In this document: one piece after another, positions 29,500-37,940 of the stretch
How positions within the stretch are numbered: the first letter of the stretch is position 1
Layout: the number at the start of each line of letters is the position of its first letter
Assembly: GCA_903902965.1 (NCBI GenBank)
Contig: CAIUXE010000027.1
Span: 1-43,458, forward strand
Length of the DNA: 43,458 bases
From: an uncultured Actinomycetes bacterium
GTDB taxonomy: Bacteria > Actinomycetota > Actinomycetes > Nanopelagicales > Nanopelagicaceae
Direction: 5' to 3'
The notes under the pieces: model-generated
Told to the model about the DNA's origin: nothing
Databases searched by the model: none
The model's input: the letters and a program-made list of their open reading frames with translations, nothing else
Position numbers and translations under genes: made by a program

Positions 29500-29961
29500 A
29501 TGAGTTCACCAGCCGTCGGTTCAGTTGCGCCAGATTTTGAATTAACAAATCAGCATGGGCAGAAAGTTTCACTGGCTTCTTTCCGCGACAAAAAAAATGT
29601 CGTAGTTCTTTTTTATCCTTTTGCATTTTCTGGAATTTGCACTGGCGAACTTTGTGCACTTCGCGATGATTTAGCGCCATTTCAAAATGATCAAGTTGAA
29701 TTGCTAGCAATTTCTTGCGATCCGATGTACTCACTTAAAGCATTTGCAGATGCAGAGAAATATGAATTTTCATTACTTGCTGATTTCTGGCCACATGGTG
29801 AAGTAGCCAAAAAATATGGCGTATTTCAAGACGAGCGTGGCTTCTCAACCAGAGGAACTTTCATCATCGATAAAAGTGGGGTTATCTGCTGGAGCGTAGT
29901 AAATGGTCCAGGGGAAGCACGCGATGTTGCTGCATATAAGGCGGCTTTAGCAGCCATTTAA
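29500..29961 (+). CDS. AhpE-type peroxiredoxin with a possible resolving cysteine
   Basis: 153 residues. Reduces hydroperoxides. The peroxidatic cysteine is Cys47 in FYPFAFSGICTGELC. Close to mycobacterial AhpE throughout, including LLADFWPHGEVAKKYGVF and RGTFIIDKSGVI. AhpE itself is a 1-Cys enzyme with Asp at the position that is Cys52 here, so this protein has the C-x4-C spacing seen in BCP/PrxQ. Start ATG with GGGAG upstream. tRNA-Val follows 22 bases later, a conserved actinobacterial neighbour. Confidence 0.93.
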   Translation: MSSPAVGSVAPDFELTNQHGQKVSLASFRDKKNVVVLFYPFAFSGICTGELCALRDDLAPFQNDQVELLAISCDPMYSLKAFADAEKYEFSLLADFWPHGEVAKKYGVFQDERGFSTRGTFIIDKSGVICWSVVNGPGEARDVAAYKAALAAI

Positions 29962-29983
29962 GTCGGCTAGACTTTGCGGCGTT

Positions 29984-30058
29984 GGGTGGTTAGCTCAGTG
30001 GTAGAGCGTCTCGTTTACACCGAGAATGTCGGGGGTTCGAAACCCTCACCGCCCACCA
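29984..30058 (+). tRNA. tRNA-Val (anticodon TAC)
   Basis: 75 bases including an encoded CCA. The acceptor stem is GGGTGGT with ACCGCCC (one G-U pair), the D stem GCTC/GAGC, the anticodon stem TCTCG/CGAGA around loop TTTACAC with anticodon TAC, and the T arm is GGGGG-TTCGAAA-CCCTC. All stems close. It reads GTA and, with modified wobble U, other valine codons. Confidence 0.97.
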
Positions 30059-30112
30059 ATATTTATAAATAGGGTCGGTTTTAGGTATTAAATAAATCGC
30101 AAATACGGCGAG

Positions 30113-30937
30113 ATGGCGAGTAATTCTATGAAAGCTAGCGAGCTAGTAGATCTGCTTAATAAGCGTTACGACCCCACTGCGGCTGAGATTTGGGACCGAG
30201 TCGGTGTGGTCTGCGGTGATTTAAATAATGAAGTTAAGAAAATTTATTTCTGCGTCGATGTTCTTCCTGCAACGGTTTCAGAGGCGATTGCTTGGAACGC
30301 CGATTTCATCATCGCTCATCATCCACTTTTACTTCATGAGTTAGCAGAAGTTCTAGAGGGTGAACCACCGATCGTTATTGCCCCATGGAAAATTGCACTA
30401 AAAGATAGATTAATAAGTGAAGGAATTGTTTTATTAACTGCACATACAAATGCAGACAAAGCAACACCCGGAGTAAGTGATGCACTTGCTCGCGCACTTG
30501 GCATAACAAATTTAACCCCGCTTCCTGGTGATATCGGACGCGTTGGAACATTGCCTGAAGCGATTTCGTTAAAATATTTTGCAGCAAAAGTAAAATCTAT
30601 TTTGCCAATTAGTAAAGCTGGAATCCGTGTTTTTGGAAATCCAGAACAAATCATTAATCGAATTGCGGTTTCTGGAGGATCCGGAGATCATCTTTTAGCG
30701 GAAGTTCGAAGTGCAGATGTTGATCTATATCTGACCGCTGACCTTCGCCATCACCCAGTAAGTGAAGCTATTGAAAGTGGATCACCGGCTTTGATCGATG
30801 CCGGACATTTTGCCACTGAATGGCCATGGTTAAATCAAGCCGCAACCCTTTTGGCTCAAGATCTAGCAAGCGGCGGGTACGCTTCGGTTGAGATGAAGAT
30901 TTCAACACTGTCAACGGACCCGTGGAGTTTTTCATGA
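30113..30937 (+). CDS. Nif3-like dinuclear metal-centre protein (DUF34/YbgI family)
   Basis: 274 residues. Member of a near-universal family of toroid-forming metal proteins with disputed function (GTP cyclohydrolase or metal-insertion roles have been proposed). Metal-binding blocks are IAHHPLLLH, LTAHTNADKATPGVSDALA and the C-terminal DAGHFATEWPW; AEIWDRVGVVCGD is the family opening. The start is ATG 30113 or 30128; neither has a strong Shine-Dalgarno sequence. It heads a chain of five overlapping genes, overlapping the next by four bases. Confidence 0.9.
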   Translation: MASNSMKASELVDLLNKRYDPTAAEIWDRVGVVCGDLNNEVKKIYFCVDVLPATVSEAIAWNADFIIAHHPLLLHELAEVLEGEPPIVIAPWKIALKDRLISEGIVLLTAHTNADKATPGVSDALARALGITNLTPLPGDIGRVGTLPEAISLKYFAAKVKSILPISKAGIRVFGNPEQIINRIAVSGGSGDHLLAEVRSADVDLYLTADLRHHPVSEAIESGSPALIDAGHFATEWPWLNQAATLLAQDLASGGYASVEMKISTLSTDPWSFS

Positions 30938-31677
30938 AGGCAACGCCCGAAGATCAACTTCACTTACTTGATTTACAAAAAGTCGATGCAGAGATTGATT
31001 TACTGAATCACAAAGCAAAAAACCTTCCAGAGCATTCGCAAATCGCAGAACTTGAAGCTTTGAAGCAAAGCACCGATAGTGAACTTGGGTTAGTTTCAAT
31101 TGATGAAGCCGATGTGAAACGTGAAGTTGCAAAAGCTGAAGCAGATGCAGAACAAGTACGGACTCGCAAAACCCGTGATGAAGCCCGACTCGCATCTGGC
31201 CAAGGCTCTGCAAAGGATCTAGAACACTTACAGCATGAATTAGTCTCTCTCACTCGTCGGGTAAATGATCTTGAAGAGATCGAATTAGAAATTATGATGC
31301 GTCTTGATGAGATTACAAACAAGGCAAATGAGTATCGAGCCGTAATTTCCGATGCCGATGCAAAGTTGGAAGTATTAACTGCTGCTCGGGATAAACAGTT
31401 AAGTGAATTAGCGCTTAACGTGAAAAATCTAAAAGAAGAAAGAGCGATGATTGCTGGAAAGATTGCGGCAGAGTTTTTAGCACTTTATGAAAAATTACGC
31501 GCTAGCAATGAAGGCGTAGGTGCTGCGGCGATTATTCGTAAACGGTGTACTGGATGTCACTTAGATTTAACTGCGATTGATGCCGAAAAGTTCAAGCTAG
31601 CTCCTGCAGATGATGTACTGCGTTGTGAGGAGTGTCGCCGAATTCTGATTCGCACTGTTGATTCTGGACTTATTTAA
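30934..31677 (+). CDS. Coiled-coil zinc-ribbon protein (CT398/C4-type family)
   Basis: 247 residues. A long antiparallel coiled coil (about 5-175, rich in Glu/Lys/Leu heptads) ends in a four-cysteine zinc ribbon: CTGCHLDL and CEECRRIL (about residues 202-240). In actinobacteria this gene sits between the Nif3-like and the RNase H/phosphatase genes, as here. Function is not established; homologues have been linked to secretion or nucleic-acid binding. The ATG at 30934 is chosen because it overlaps the previous stop (ATGA) and has GGAG six bases upstream; an in-frame GTG at 30922 is less likely. Confidence 0.88.
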   Translation: MKATPEDQLHLLDLQKVDAEIDLLNHKAKNLPEHSQIAELEALKQSTDSELGLVSIDEADVKREVAKAEADAEQVRTRKTRDEARLASGQGSAKDLEHLQHELVSLTRRVNDLEEIELEIMMRLDEITNKANEYRAVISDADAKLEVLTAARDKQLSELALNVKNLKEERAMIAGKIAAEFLALYEKLRASNEGVGAAAIIRKRCTGCHLDLTAIDAEKFKLAPADDVLRCEECRRILIRTVDSGLI

Positions 31678-32765
31678 TGGCCCGCGAATTAATTATTGAA
31701 GCCGATGGTGGCTCTCGTGGAAATCCTGGACCTTCAGGTTTTGGAGCAGTTGTAAAAGATGCAAAAACCGGAGCAGTATTACGAGAGATATTTGAATTTA
31801 TTGGAATAGCAACAAACAATGTTGCCGAATACAGTGGATTAGTCGCCGGGTTAACTGCGGCAAATGAGATTGATCCTGAAGCGCAAATTCATGTAAGGAT
31901 GGATAGCAAGTTAGTAATTGAACAGATGTCAGGACGTTGGCAGATTAAGCACCCAGATATGCGAATCCTTGCTGCTCAAGCCCGAAAAGTTCATGCGCCA
32001 AACTTAGTTAAATACACGTGGATACCACGCGAAGAGAATTCAGCAGCAGATCATTTAGCAAATAGAGCAATGGATGGGGCTGTTACTCCAAACGCTGATC
32101 CTTCTCAACAAGTTAATTTCATGACTGAGCGTTTAACTTCTGGCGAAGCGGCCACAACTTTTTACTTCGTGCGCCATGGAGAAACAGTGCTAACAAATAG
32201 TCGAGCATTTTCAGGAGCTAACGGCACTAATCCTTCGCTAAACGAAATCGGATTTACCCAAGCAGAAAATGTCGGTCGCGAAATCGCCAAAATTAAACCA
32301 GATGTCTTAATTGCATCCCCTATGTTGCGAACGAAACAAACTGCGGAAGCGATTAGTAAAGCTACCGGATTGAGTGTTGAAGAGGATTCGACCTGGCTTG
32401 AGTGTGCATTTGGTGATTGGGACGGGTTTACTTTTCAAGAGATCAAAGCAAAATTTCCTGTCGAAGCCCAACTCTGGCTTAACTCATCTGGTTATGAACC
32501 ACCTAATGGTGAATCATTTGATGAAGTGGGCGAGCGTGTGGATGCAGCAATTGATTACGTTGCCGCAAAATATGAAGGTAAAAAAGTTTGCGTAGTGACT
32601 CACAATGTTGTGATTCGAGAGATAGCCAGAATTACATTAATGGCTCCGGGTGCAGCTGTGTTTCATTTAGATGCAGCGCCTTGCTCAATCACTACTTTGT
32701 CTGTTTGGCCAAGTGATGGATTGCGGATATTGCGAACGTTTAGCGAAGTGGGGCACCACCGATGA
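31677..32765 (+). CDS. RNase HI / histidine-phosphatase fusion (CobC-like)
   Basis: 362 residues in two domains. Residues 1-140 are RNase HI: IEADGGSRGNPGPSGFGAV with catalytic Asp10, the VAEYSGL glutamate, RMDSKLVIEQMSGRW, and a final Asp in NSAADHLANRA. Residues 160-362 are a phosphoglycerate-mutase-type phosphatase: FVRHGETVLTNSRAFSG, SPMLRTKQTAEAI, and the second histidine in VVTHNVVIREI. The same fusion is known in mycobacteria, where it has RNase H and alpha-ribazole-phosphate phosphatase activity, so a B12-assembly role is plausible. It overlaps its neighbours by one base (TAATG) and four bases (ATGA). Confidence 0.94.
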   Translation: MARELIIEADGGSRGNPGPSGFGAVVKDAKTGAVLREIFEFIGIATNNVAEYSGLVAGLTAANEIDPEAQIHVRMDSKLVIEQMSGRWQIKHPDMRILAAQARKVHAPNLVKYTWIPREENSAADHLANRAMDGAVTPNADPSQQVNFMTERLTSGEAATTFYFVRHGETVLTNSRAFSGANGTNPSLNEIGFTQAENVGREIAKIKPDVLIASPMLRTKQTAEAISKATGLSVEEDSTWLECAFGDWDGFTFQEIKAKFPVEAQLWLNSSGYEPPNGESFDEVGERVDAAIDYVAAKYEGKKVCVVTHNVVIREIARITLMAPGAAVFHLDAAPCSITTLSVWPSDGLRILRTFSEVGHHR

Positions 32766-33523
32766 AAAATACTGATCAAAATTTCTTAATAGGCAAGAAA
32801 GTTATGATCACAGGCGCGGCAAGTGGCATTGGCAAATCATGTGTAATTACGTTTGTTGAAGCAGGTGCTGATGTATTGGCCGTTGATTCAAATCCACAAA
32901 CCCTCGAGGAGTTAGCGAAAGAGATTAAGGTAACGACAAAAGTTGCTGATCTGAGTACTCCCGAAAAACACTTTCCAGATAATTTAGAGATTGATATTTT
33001 GATTAATAACGCAGGAGTTCAACATGTTGCACCGATCGAAGAATTCCCACTAGCACAAGCAGATTTAATGTTTTCGTTGATGTTGCGGACTCCGTTTTAT
33101 CTAACCCAAAAGGTTCTCCCACATATGTACGCCAAAAAATGGGGGAGAATCATTGGAATCTCAAGTATCCATGGCCATATCGCATCTCCTTACAAATCCA
33201 TATACACAACGGTTAAGCATGGACTTGAAGGCTTAACGAAAGTAACTGCACTTGAGGGTGGCCCGCATGGAGTTACCGCAAACACTATTGCCCCTTCATA
33301 TGCACGCACTGCTTTAGTTGAAAAGCAGATTAAATCGCAAGCAGATATAAATAACCTTTCTGAAGCACAGGTAGTTGATGAAATCATGTTGGCACCATCT
33401 GCGATAAAGCGCTTGATCGAACCAGAAGAGATAGCCCAACTCGCGCTGTACCTATGTGGTCCTTATTCAAATTCAATAAGTGGTTCCTCTTTTGGAATTG
33501 ATAATGGATGGACTGCTCGGTGA
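32762..33523 (+). CDS. 3-hydroxybutyrate dehydrogenase (short-chain dehydrogenase family)
   Basis: 253 residues. Oxidises (R)-3-hydroxybutyrate to acetoacetate with NAD. The cofactor loop is GAASGIGKS (18-26), NNAG is at 82-85, and the catalytic Ser is in ISSIHG with Tyr148/Lys152 (IYTTVKHG). The NNAGVQHVAPIEEFP block is a hallmark of this enzyme within the large SDR family, and the next gene supplies the following step. Start overlaps the previous stop (ATGA); its own stop overlaps the next start (GTGA). Confidence 0.88.
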   Translation: MKNTDQNFLIGKKVMITGAASGIGKSCVITFVEAGADVLAVDSNPQTLEELAKEIKVTTKVADLSTPEKHFPDNLEIDILINNAGVQHVAPIEEFPLAQADLMFSLMLRTPFYLTQKVLPHMYAKKWGRIIGISSIHGHIASPYKSIYTTVKHGLEGLTKVTALEGGPHGVTANTIAPSYARTALVEKQIKSQADINNLSEAQVVDEIMLAPSAIKRLIEPEEIAQLALYLCGPYSNSISGSSFGIDNGWTAR

Positions 33524-35421
33524 AAAGACCCACTTGGGTGCCAGGTGCAGATAGCGGTGTGGCACTAAAGAAGTTTTTTGAAATAGTTGAAGTCAAATAT
33601 CAGATAAAAGATTTAAGAGAATTACAACAGTGGTCTGTAGACCATTCAGATCAGTTTTGGTCTGAAGTTTGGGATTTCTTTGGGGTAATTGGAGAAAAAG
33701 GGGAACGCACTGAGATTCCAAGTAAATTACCCGAAGCAAATTATTTTCCTGATGCGAAGTTAAGCCATCTCGAAAACCTCTTATCTGGTGGCGGCGGAGT
33801 ATCTGTCGTTAAAGAAGCGGATATCGAAAATTTAGGCGAAACTCTGAGTCACAAAGAATTAGTGAATATGGTTTCAGCTTTAATTAACACTTTTAATAAA
33901 CAAGCAATTAGCGAATCTGATCGGGTAGTTGCAATTCTTCCGGTTGGAATAGAAGTATTAGTTACTACATTGGCTGGTTTTGGAGTCGGAGCAACAGTTG
34001 CTACCGCATCTCCAGAGTTTGGTGCCGATGCGATCCTGTCACGTTTTTCTCAACTCGAACCAACAGTCTTAGTCTTTAGCAATTCTTACCCTTGGCAAGG
34101 TAAAGAGTTAGATCGCAGTCAGATGGTGGCAGAAGTTGCGAAAGCTCTTCCCTCGCTTAAATTAATCATCGGATTAAGCGAAAACAATGAATTGTCAAAC
34201 GCAGTTTTATGGTCCGCCGCAACATCAGAATCCAAGGAAGCCAGTTTTGCAAAAAGAAATTTTGATCACCCTGCATATGTCTTGTTTACGTCAGGAACTA
34301 CTGGTGCGCCAAAAGGTTTATTGCATCGAAGCGGTGGGGTTTTGCTTAAGCATCTAGTGGAAATGAAATTACATTGTGATATCAAGGCTGGTGATCGTGT
34401 TTGTTTTTATACGACTACCGGTTGGATGATGTGGAATTGGGAGCTATCCGTTCTTGCCACGGGAGCAGATCTAGTTTTATTTGATGGAGCACCGACATTT
34501 CCAGATTCACTGCGCTTATTTCATTTTGCGCGAGAACAGAAATTAACTCACCTTGGACTTTCAGCTAGGTTATTAGATTTGATCCGCGAACAACACCCTG
34601 ATTTAAAAGTTTTAGGTGGCTTACCTGAATTGAGAGTCATTATGGTTACTGGCTCTCCACTTTCTCAAGTAACAGCGCAATGGTTGAGTGATCAATTTGA
34701 TGGCAAAGTTTTGATTTCTCCATTCTCGGGCGGAACAGATTTGGTCGGTTCATTTATGGGGCCAAACCCTTTGCTTCCTTATTTCGCAGGTCAGATGCAA
34801 GGCGCATTACTTGGCATGAATATTGATTGTTGGGATGAGGATGGGAATCCTTCTGAAGAGAATCAAGTGGGCGAATTAGTTTGTAAATCCCCATTCCCAA
34901 CAGTCCCTCTTGGTATTTGGAAAGATCAAGGCGGGCAACGTTTTAAAGATGCGTATTTTCATCGTTGGGAAAATATCTGGGTACATGGTGATTTAGTATC
35001 GCGTACACCAGAAGGCGGATATGTAGTTCATGGCAGATCTGATGCAACGCTAAATGTTGGTGGAGTTCGTATCGGCACAGGTGAGATTTATTCGGCACTT
35101 ACTTCACTGACTGATATTTCTGGAGCGCTTGCCTTCACTCAGCCATGGAATGGTGATGAGCGGATAGTCCTATTAGTTGTTGCTCCTAAAATTACAGATC
35201 AGGAAAGTTACATTAAACAAATCAGAACAGAAATTAGGAGTAATTGTTCTCCGCGGCACATGCCCGCAGAGGTCTTCTTTGTATCGGATTTACCAAGGAC
35301 TTTTAATGGAAAATTAGCGGAGGTGGCGGTCGCGGATCTAGCGCACAAGCGAAAGATTCGAAATCTGGGATCCCTCTCAAACCCCGATATTTTGCTAGAA
35401 ATCGGTCAATTTCTTCAATAA
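33520..35421 (+). CDS. aacS: Acetoacetate-CoA ligase (acetoacetyl-CoA synthetase)
   Basis: 633 residues. Activates acetoacetate with ATP and CoA. Adenylate-forming motifs in order: YVLFTSGTTGAPKGLLH, YTTTGWMMWNWELSVL, FSGGTDLVGSF, HGDLVSRTPEGG, HGRSDATLNVGGVRIGTGEIY and the C-terminal catalytic lysine in PRTFNGKLAEV. TGWMMWNW and the overall length are typical of AacS. Start taken as GTG 33520, overlapping the dehydrogenase stop by four bases; an ATG four codons upstream (33508) is also in frame. With the dehydrogenase it converts 3-hydroxybutyrate to acetoacetyl-CoA, which a thiolase elsewhere would cleave to acetyl-CoA. Confidence 0.92.
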   Translation: MKRPTWVPGADSGVALKKFFEIVEVKYQIKDLRELQQWSVDHSDQFWSEVWDFFGVIGEKGERTEIPSKLPEANYFPDAKLSHLENLLSGGGGVSVVKEADIENLGETLSHKELVNMVSALINTFNKQAISESDRVVAILPVGIEVLVTTLAGFGVGATVATASPEFGADAILSRFSQLEPTVLVFSNSYPWQGKELDRSQMVAEVAKALPSLKLIIGLSENNELSNAVLWSAATSESKEASFAKRNFDHPAYVLFTSGTTGAPKGLLHRSGGVLLKHLVEMKLHCDIKAGDRVCFYTTTGWMMWNWELSVLATGADLVLFDGAPTFPDSLRLFHFAREQKLTHLGLSARLLDLIREQHPDLKVLGGLPELRVIMVTGSPLSQVTAQWLSDQFDGKVLISPFSGGTDLVGSFMGPNPLLPYFAGQMQGALLGMNIDCWDEDGNPSEENQVGELVCKSPFPTVPLGIWKDQGGQRFKDAYFHRWENIWVHGDLVSRTPEGGYVVHGRSDATLNVGGVRIGTGEIYSALTSLTDISGALAFTQPWNGDERIVLLVVAPKITDQESYIKQIRTEIRSNCSPRHMPAEVFFVSDLPRTFNGKLAEVAVADLAHKRKIRNLGSLSNPDILLEIGQFLQ

Positions 35422-35426
35422 ATCCA

Positions 35427-35455
35427 TTGACGTGGACCTTTCCGGCACCTACCGT
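35427..35455 (+). promoter_or_regulatory. Promoter of the LuxR-type regulator gene
   Basis: TTGACG (35427-35432), a 17-base spacer, then TACCGT (35450-35455). The -35 matches consensus at 5 of 6 and the -10 fits TAnnnT. RNA would start near 35461-35463, about 17 bases before the GTG start codon, just after the Shine-Dalgarno hairpin's 5' arm. Confidence 0.6.
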
Positions 35456-35456
35456 T

Positions 35457-35473
35457 CCCCTTACTCGGAGGGG
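35457..35473 (+). promoter_or_regulatory. Hairpin covering the regulator's Shine-Dalgarno site
   Basis: CCCCT (35457-35461) pairs with AGGGG (35469-35473) across a 7-base loop. The 3' arm is part of GGAGGGG, the Shine-Dalgarno site for the GTG at 35479. Read-through RNA from aacS would contain both arms; RNA from the local promoter would largely lack the 5' arm. Confidence 0.45.
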
Positions 35474-35478
35474 TTAAA

Positions 35479-36357
35479 GTGCCAGATCACATAGCTTCTA
35501 ATGCTCAATTAGTGGGTCTGCGTGCAATAAAAGAATTTAACGAGGGTGTTGAGCCAGAAAATTTTTATCACACTTCTCATTTGCTCTGGATGATTGAATG
35601 GTTGAACAAATTGGGACATGGAGCCCCAGATTCTAGAATGTTACAAACCTTAATTTTAAGAAGCCCAAGTTATTTAGGGTTGCGAGCAATCTCAATTATG
35701 ATAATTGATGAAAATGATCAAGCTCGTCATTTTGCAGCACATGGATATCCAACCGAAGCAATAAAATTGCAAAATATTTATACTACTATCGAGGAAAAAT
35801 TGCCTTCAGTAGATGCAATGCTCACCGGCAAAGCAGTTTTCCTTGAATCAAGAAAAGAATTAGATTGCTATAGCAGTTATTTGCGTGCCTGGATTTCATA
35901 CATCCCTTGGATGAATTCACTAATGGCTTTCCCTCTCGTAAATCAAGAGCGCTTGAGTGGATCAGTAGTTTGGTCTTTTGATAACGATCACGCAATGGAT
36001 GACTTTGGTCGACAGTTATTTACTTCATTAAGTTTGATAGTTCAATCTATGATGTTTCAAGAGTTTGAGTCGAATAGAAATACAACTGGCTTAAGAGATG
36101 CCGGCAGAGTAGATAATTCGACCAATCTTCAGGAGTCGAATGATTTACAAAAGAAATTTCATATGTCAGATCGCCAGTTATCTATTGCAAAAATGATTGC
36201 TGATGGTTTAACAAATCGGGAAATTGCTAAGACTTTAAACTTTAGTGAATCAACTGCTCGTTATGAAACCATTAAAATATATGAAAGGCTGCAAGTAAAA
36301 AATAGGGCTCAAGCAGCGGCCATGGTTCGCTCGTTGTTTAGTATGTTGACAACCTAA
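35479..36357 (+). CDS. LuxR-family transcriptional regulator with GAF-like sensor region
   Basis: 292 residues. The C-terminal 65 residues are a LuxR/FixJ-type helix-turn-helix (MSDRQLSIAKMIADGLTNREIAKTLNFSEST, then KIYERLQVKNRAQAAAM). The N-terminal part (about 30-200) lacks a receiver domain; its pattern (IMIIDENDQARHFAAHGYP, then AFPLVNQERLSGSVVWSFD) resembles a GAF-type ligand-binding domain, by shape only. Start GTG with a strong Shine-Dalgarno site. It lies between the ketone-body genes and the deacylase cluster, so it could control either; its own promoter makes it independent of the upstream operon. Confidence 0.85.
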   Translation: MPDHIASNAQLVGLRAIKEFNEGVEPENFYHTSHLLWMIEWLNKLGHGAPDSRMLQTLILRSPSYLGLRAISIMIIDENDQARHFAAHGYPTEAIKLQNIYTTIEEKLPSVDAMLTGKAVFLESRKELDCYSSYLRAWISYIPWMNSLMAFPLVNQERLSGSVVWSFDNDHAMDDFGRQLFTSLSLIVQSMMFQEFESNRNTTGLRDAGRVDNSTNLQESNDLQKKFHMSDRQLSIAKMIADGLTNREIAKTLNFSESTARYETIKIYERLQVKNRAQAAAMVRSLFSMLTT

Positions 36358-36365
36358 TTTTTCAA

Positions 36366-37940
36366 CTAGAAACGAATAACCTTCCCCGCTAATTTCCCTG
36401 TGTGCAAGCCATCTTTAATGGCAAATTCACCATTTACAATAACGTGTGGAATTCCAATCGGATATTGTTGAGGTTGTTCATAAGTTGCTAAATCACGAAT
36501 TTCAAGTGGATTAAAGACCACCAAATCAGCTCTATTGCCAGCTTTAATAGTTCCACGATCTTTTATTCGAAGTTTATTTGCCGCTGCTTGTGTGGAAATA
36601 TGTATAGCTCTTTCAAGGGAGATGCCAGATGCACCCGTGTAACCGTTCAGCAATCTCGGGTAACAACCATACGAACGAGGATGTGGGCTTCCGCTTCCAG
36701 TTACGCCATTTGGATCTAAAGATTGTCCGTCGGATCCAACGATTGAACGCGGATGTGCATAAACAGATTTGACATCGCTTTCAGCGCGGCCAAATGCAAT
36801 TATCCCGAGAGCGTTGCCCATGTCGCCCAGCAAGTCCAGAGCAAGAATATCTGGCTCAATCGACAGCGATTCAGCTATATCTGAAATTTTTCGTCCAATT
36901 AAATCTTCTCTGCCAGATATTACGTTTGCAATTTGAATGTTAGACCAAATAACTTCACTTTCAATCCAATGAGAAATGATCTTTGTACGGGCAGATTTAT
37001 CTTTCATTCGATCCCGCATAACTGAATCTCCACCCTCTTGAGCCCAATATGGAAGAAGTTGGGTTAGGGGACAATTCCCAGCAATGTACGGGTAAACATC
37101 TGCATCCACTTCAAAGCCATCTTGATTTGCTTGGTCTAAAAGTTCTAATGCACGTGAGACAGAACCCCAATTGCGTTTTCCAAAAGTAACGAGATGAGAA
37201 ATTTGAGTCCGCACTCCAGTTGCTCTCGTGACGCTAAGCAACTCGTTCATAGATTTCATCAAGTCGTCCCCATACTCACGCATGTGACAAGCAAAAATTC
37301 CGTCAAATTCCTTTACAACAGTTGCAAGACCAATGAGTTCTTCCTGTGAAGCATATGAAACAGGGGAATAGTTCAATCCAGTTGAAAAACCAAATGCGCC
37401 GGCACTCATATTTTCCCGTAACAACTCTTGCATCTTTTTTATTTCTTGTGGAGTTGCTGGATCTTTTCCAAAACCAACTACAGAAGCATGAATTGGAATA
37501 TGTCCAACAAGAGTTGCAACATTTACTGAGGTCCCAGATTTCTCCAACACCTTTAGGTATCCCGCTAGGTCAGTCCAGTTCCATTTGATTTCTGGGTCCA
37601 AATCCAAATATGCCACCGCAGCTCGAAGAAGATCACTTGCTTCTCCAACTGGATTAGGTGCTACACCGAAACCGCAATTACCAATTACCTCAGTTGTAAT
37701 ACCTTGTCGAATTTTGCTTTGGGCAAGTGGATTAGAAAGCAAAGTTAAATCGGAATGAGTGTGAATATCTATAAAACCGGGAGCCAAGATGAGATTTGTT
37801 ATGTCAATAACTTCATCAGCACTTACATCAATATTGCCAACTTCGACGATCTGGCCCTCTTTAACAGCTACGTCAACTCTGGCTAAAGCCGAACCAGTTC
37901 CATCGGCAACTAGGCCACCTTTAAAGAGTTTTTGAATCAA
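36366..37940 (-). CDS. N-acyl-D-amino-acid deacylase (D-aminoacylase)
   Basis: 524 residues, amidohydrolase superfamily. Hydrolyses N-acyl-D-amino acids to D-amino acid and fatty/acetic acid. Metal ligands match the known D-aminoacylase set: His60 and His62 (DIHTHSD), Cys89 (IGNCGFG), His219 (CHMREYG), His249 (QISHL), and catalytic Asp404 (VGSDGQ). The N- and C-terminal beta-strands form the usual small sandwich domain (ILAPGF; GNRADLVVFNP). Overlaps RidA by four bases (RidA is first in the operon). The acyl and side-chain preference cannot be read from sequence; some relatives hydrolyse hydantoin-like or dipeptide substrates. Confidence 0.9.
   Translation of the reverse strand: MIQKLFKGGLVADGTGSALARVDVAVKEGQIVEVGNIDVSADEVIDITNLILAPGFIDIHTHSDLTLLSNPLAQSKIRQGITTEVIGNCGFGVAPNPVGEASDLLRAAVAYLDLDPEIKWNWTDLAGYLKVLEKSGTSVNVATLVGHIPIHASVVGFGKDPATPQEIKKMQELLRENMSAGAFGFSTGLNYSPVSYASQEELIGLATVVKEFDGIFACHMREYGDDLMKSMNELLSVTRATGVRTQISHLVTFGKRNWGSVSRALELLDQANQDGFEVDADVYPYIAGNCPLTQLLPYWAQEGGDSVMRDRMKDKSARTKIISHWIESEVIWSNIQIANVISGREDLIGRKISDIAESLSIEPDILALDLLGDMGNALGIIAFGRAESDVKSVYAHPRSIVGSDGQSLDPNGVTGSGSPHPRSYGCYPRLLNGYTGASGISLERAIHISTQAAANKLRIKDRGTIKAGNRADLVVFNPLEIRDLATYEQPQQYPIGIPHVIVNGEFAIKDGLHTGKLAGKVIRF

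Noticed and set aside
30060-30071. Palindrome TATTTATAAATA immediately after tRNA-Val
   Set aside because: Considered as an integration (att) site or terminator. No integrase or duplicated tRNA end is nearby, and an all-A/T stem is a poor terminator.
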